Assembly (NCBI RefSeq): GCF_047948215.1 | Contig: NC_134456.1 | Span: forward strand, 59,225,029 to 59,289,028 | Reading direction: 5' to 3' | Origin: Lycorma delicatula | Lineage: Eukaryota; Arthropoda; Insecta; Hemiptera; Fulgoridae | Length of the DNA: 64,000 bases | Part shown: positions 62,901 through 64,000 of the stretch, one piece after another | Layout: every line of letters begins with the position of its first letter | Numbering within the stretch: position 1 is the stretch's first letter | The notes under the pieces: model-generated | Seen by the model: only the letters and a program-made list of their open reading frames with translations | Told to the model about the DNA's origin: nothing | Database searches by the model: none | Made by a program: the position numbers and the translations under genes

Positions 62901-64000
62901 AACCTATTATATTTCATACATATGACAGATTAATTAATTTTTGGACATTTTTAATGTGCAATCATTTTGAATAGACATACAAAACTTCGCACAACAGAAT
63001 TTTTCAAACCCTATTAAGAGATAAATCAGCATTTGTCTATACTAACCATATTTGAAAAAACATTTTTTTTATCGATGAAATACCAGAAAAATTATCCAGT
63101 CATTACAAACTAAAATATGCTACACAGAAACAAAAATTCTTCAAAGTATAACACCCAAAAAAGAGAGTAAAAAAATGAAAAAAATAAAATAAAAAAATAA
63201 AAAATTAAACAGAAATATCCATAAAAGTTCACAAAAAAATTTGCCAACATGGCTTAACAAAAGCAAAGAAACAACACTAAGGAGTGCAAAGTTATCTAAT
63301 TAAAATGAAAACAAGATAGGAATGAATGTAAAATAACCATCACAGAGAATGTCCAAATAAGAAAAACGAGTTAAGACACAGAAGCAGAATAAAAATAAAA
63401 CAAACATATTTAAAATAAGTAAAAATGTAATTGAATATAAACTCCGAGAGTAATCCTAGCAGGAATGTAAGGGATTAAAAATTGAATTGTGTAAAAACAA
63501 TATTGTAAAAATATACTGTACTTCAGATGTTAAACCAAGAATCACTTCATTCTATGAAAAGTGATTTTGCTCATTATTAACTCACAGCTTTAGTAGAGAT
63601 GGTAATTAATAACAGACTACTACAAAAAAACATCACTCCTACTCATTAAAAATAAGTCTTGCACACATTTAATAGCACTCAAAACATTATAAAAGTGAAT
63701 ATAAATAAATAACCTAAGATTATTTATTTATTTAATGAATAGTTGATGTTGATAAATTTTATAGAAGTTAAACCACTGTTAAAAATAAAAATTAGCAGAT
63801 ATAAAAATAAAAGAAATTTAATAATTACTAATTAAATTGACTAAGACATTTTGTTTATAATTTTGTCAATTCTGTGTTTATTACTGACACAGAGTTTAAA
63901 ATTTATTTTATAACAGAATAGTAAGAGTTATTTTAGAATGATCTTGTTGCATGTGTAGTTAAATCAGATGTTTATTTTTTTTCAATTCCTTAAGATAACC
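62901..64000. other. AT-rich sequence, no gene seen
   Basis: A-rich on the plus strand. No exon of the host gene or recognisable element was found before the window ends. Confidence 0.4.

Overview
The window is AT-rich eukaryotic DNA, about 70-75% A+T by eye. It has spliced exons with GT-AG borders, SINEs with tRNA-like heads, mariner-like elements, Helitrons, Penelope-like elements and LINEs. I read it as an arthropod, most likely an insect. The SINE and LINE types feel hemipteran to me, but that is recollection and not something the sequence proves. No rRNA, true tRNA, CRISPR or prokaryotic gene was seen.

One host gene can be assembled. The 3' part of a large multi-exon gene runs on the minus strand from 60,616 to a stop at 24,951. 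Eight exons join with consistent splice phases into 470 codons of a multi-pass membrane protein, which I judge to resemble the PRRT3/PRRT4 family. Its 5' end lies beyond the right edge. A further acceptor plus serine-rich frame at 41,479-41,603 fits as an alternative last exon.

Everything else identified is mobile DNA. Region 0.4-2.9 kb: a foldback element with about 450-550 bp inverted arms, holding an internally deleted mariner. 5-13 kb: a dimeric SINE and dispersed repeats. 13-15 kb: two mariner relics. 16.3-22.2 kb: a Helitron helicase relic, a roughly 1.44 kb tandem triplication whose breakpoint lies inside a mariner-like element, and that element itself. 23.4 kb: a SINE with a 27 bp target duplication. 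The gene's introns are loaded with Penelope-like relics (26-27, 31, 35-36 and 39 kb), a tandem pair of LINE ORF1 relics (31.7-34.8 kb), SINEs (36.6, 37.0, 45.5, 48.2 kb), a short inverted-repeat element (39.5-40.3 kb), two IS630/Tc1-like DDE transposase relics (43-44 and 48.4-48.9 kb) and another mariner relic (57-58 kb).

The most striking structure is at 48.9-56.7 kb. A complete, GC-rich R1-clade-like LINE has two open frames, an ATGA overlap, a poly(A) tail and a 16 bp target-site duplication. It sits inside the helicase gene of a Helitron, which itself sits in an intron of the host gene only 67 bp from a splice donor. The helicase frame continues across the insertion once the LINE and one copy of the duplication are disregarded.

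Element calls rest on motifs and protein similarity recognised by eye. No database search was possible.
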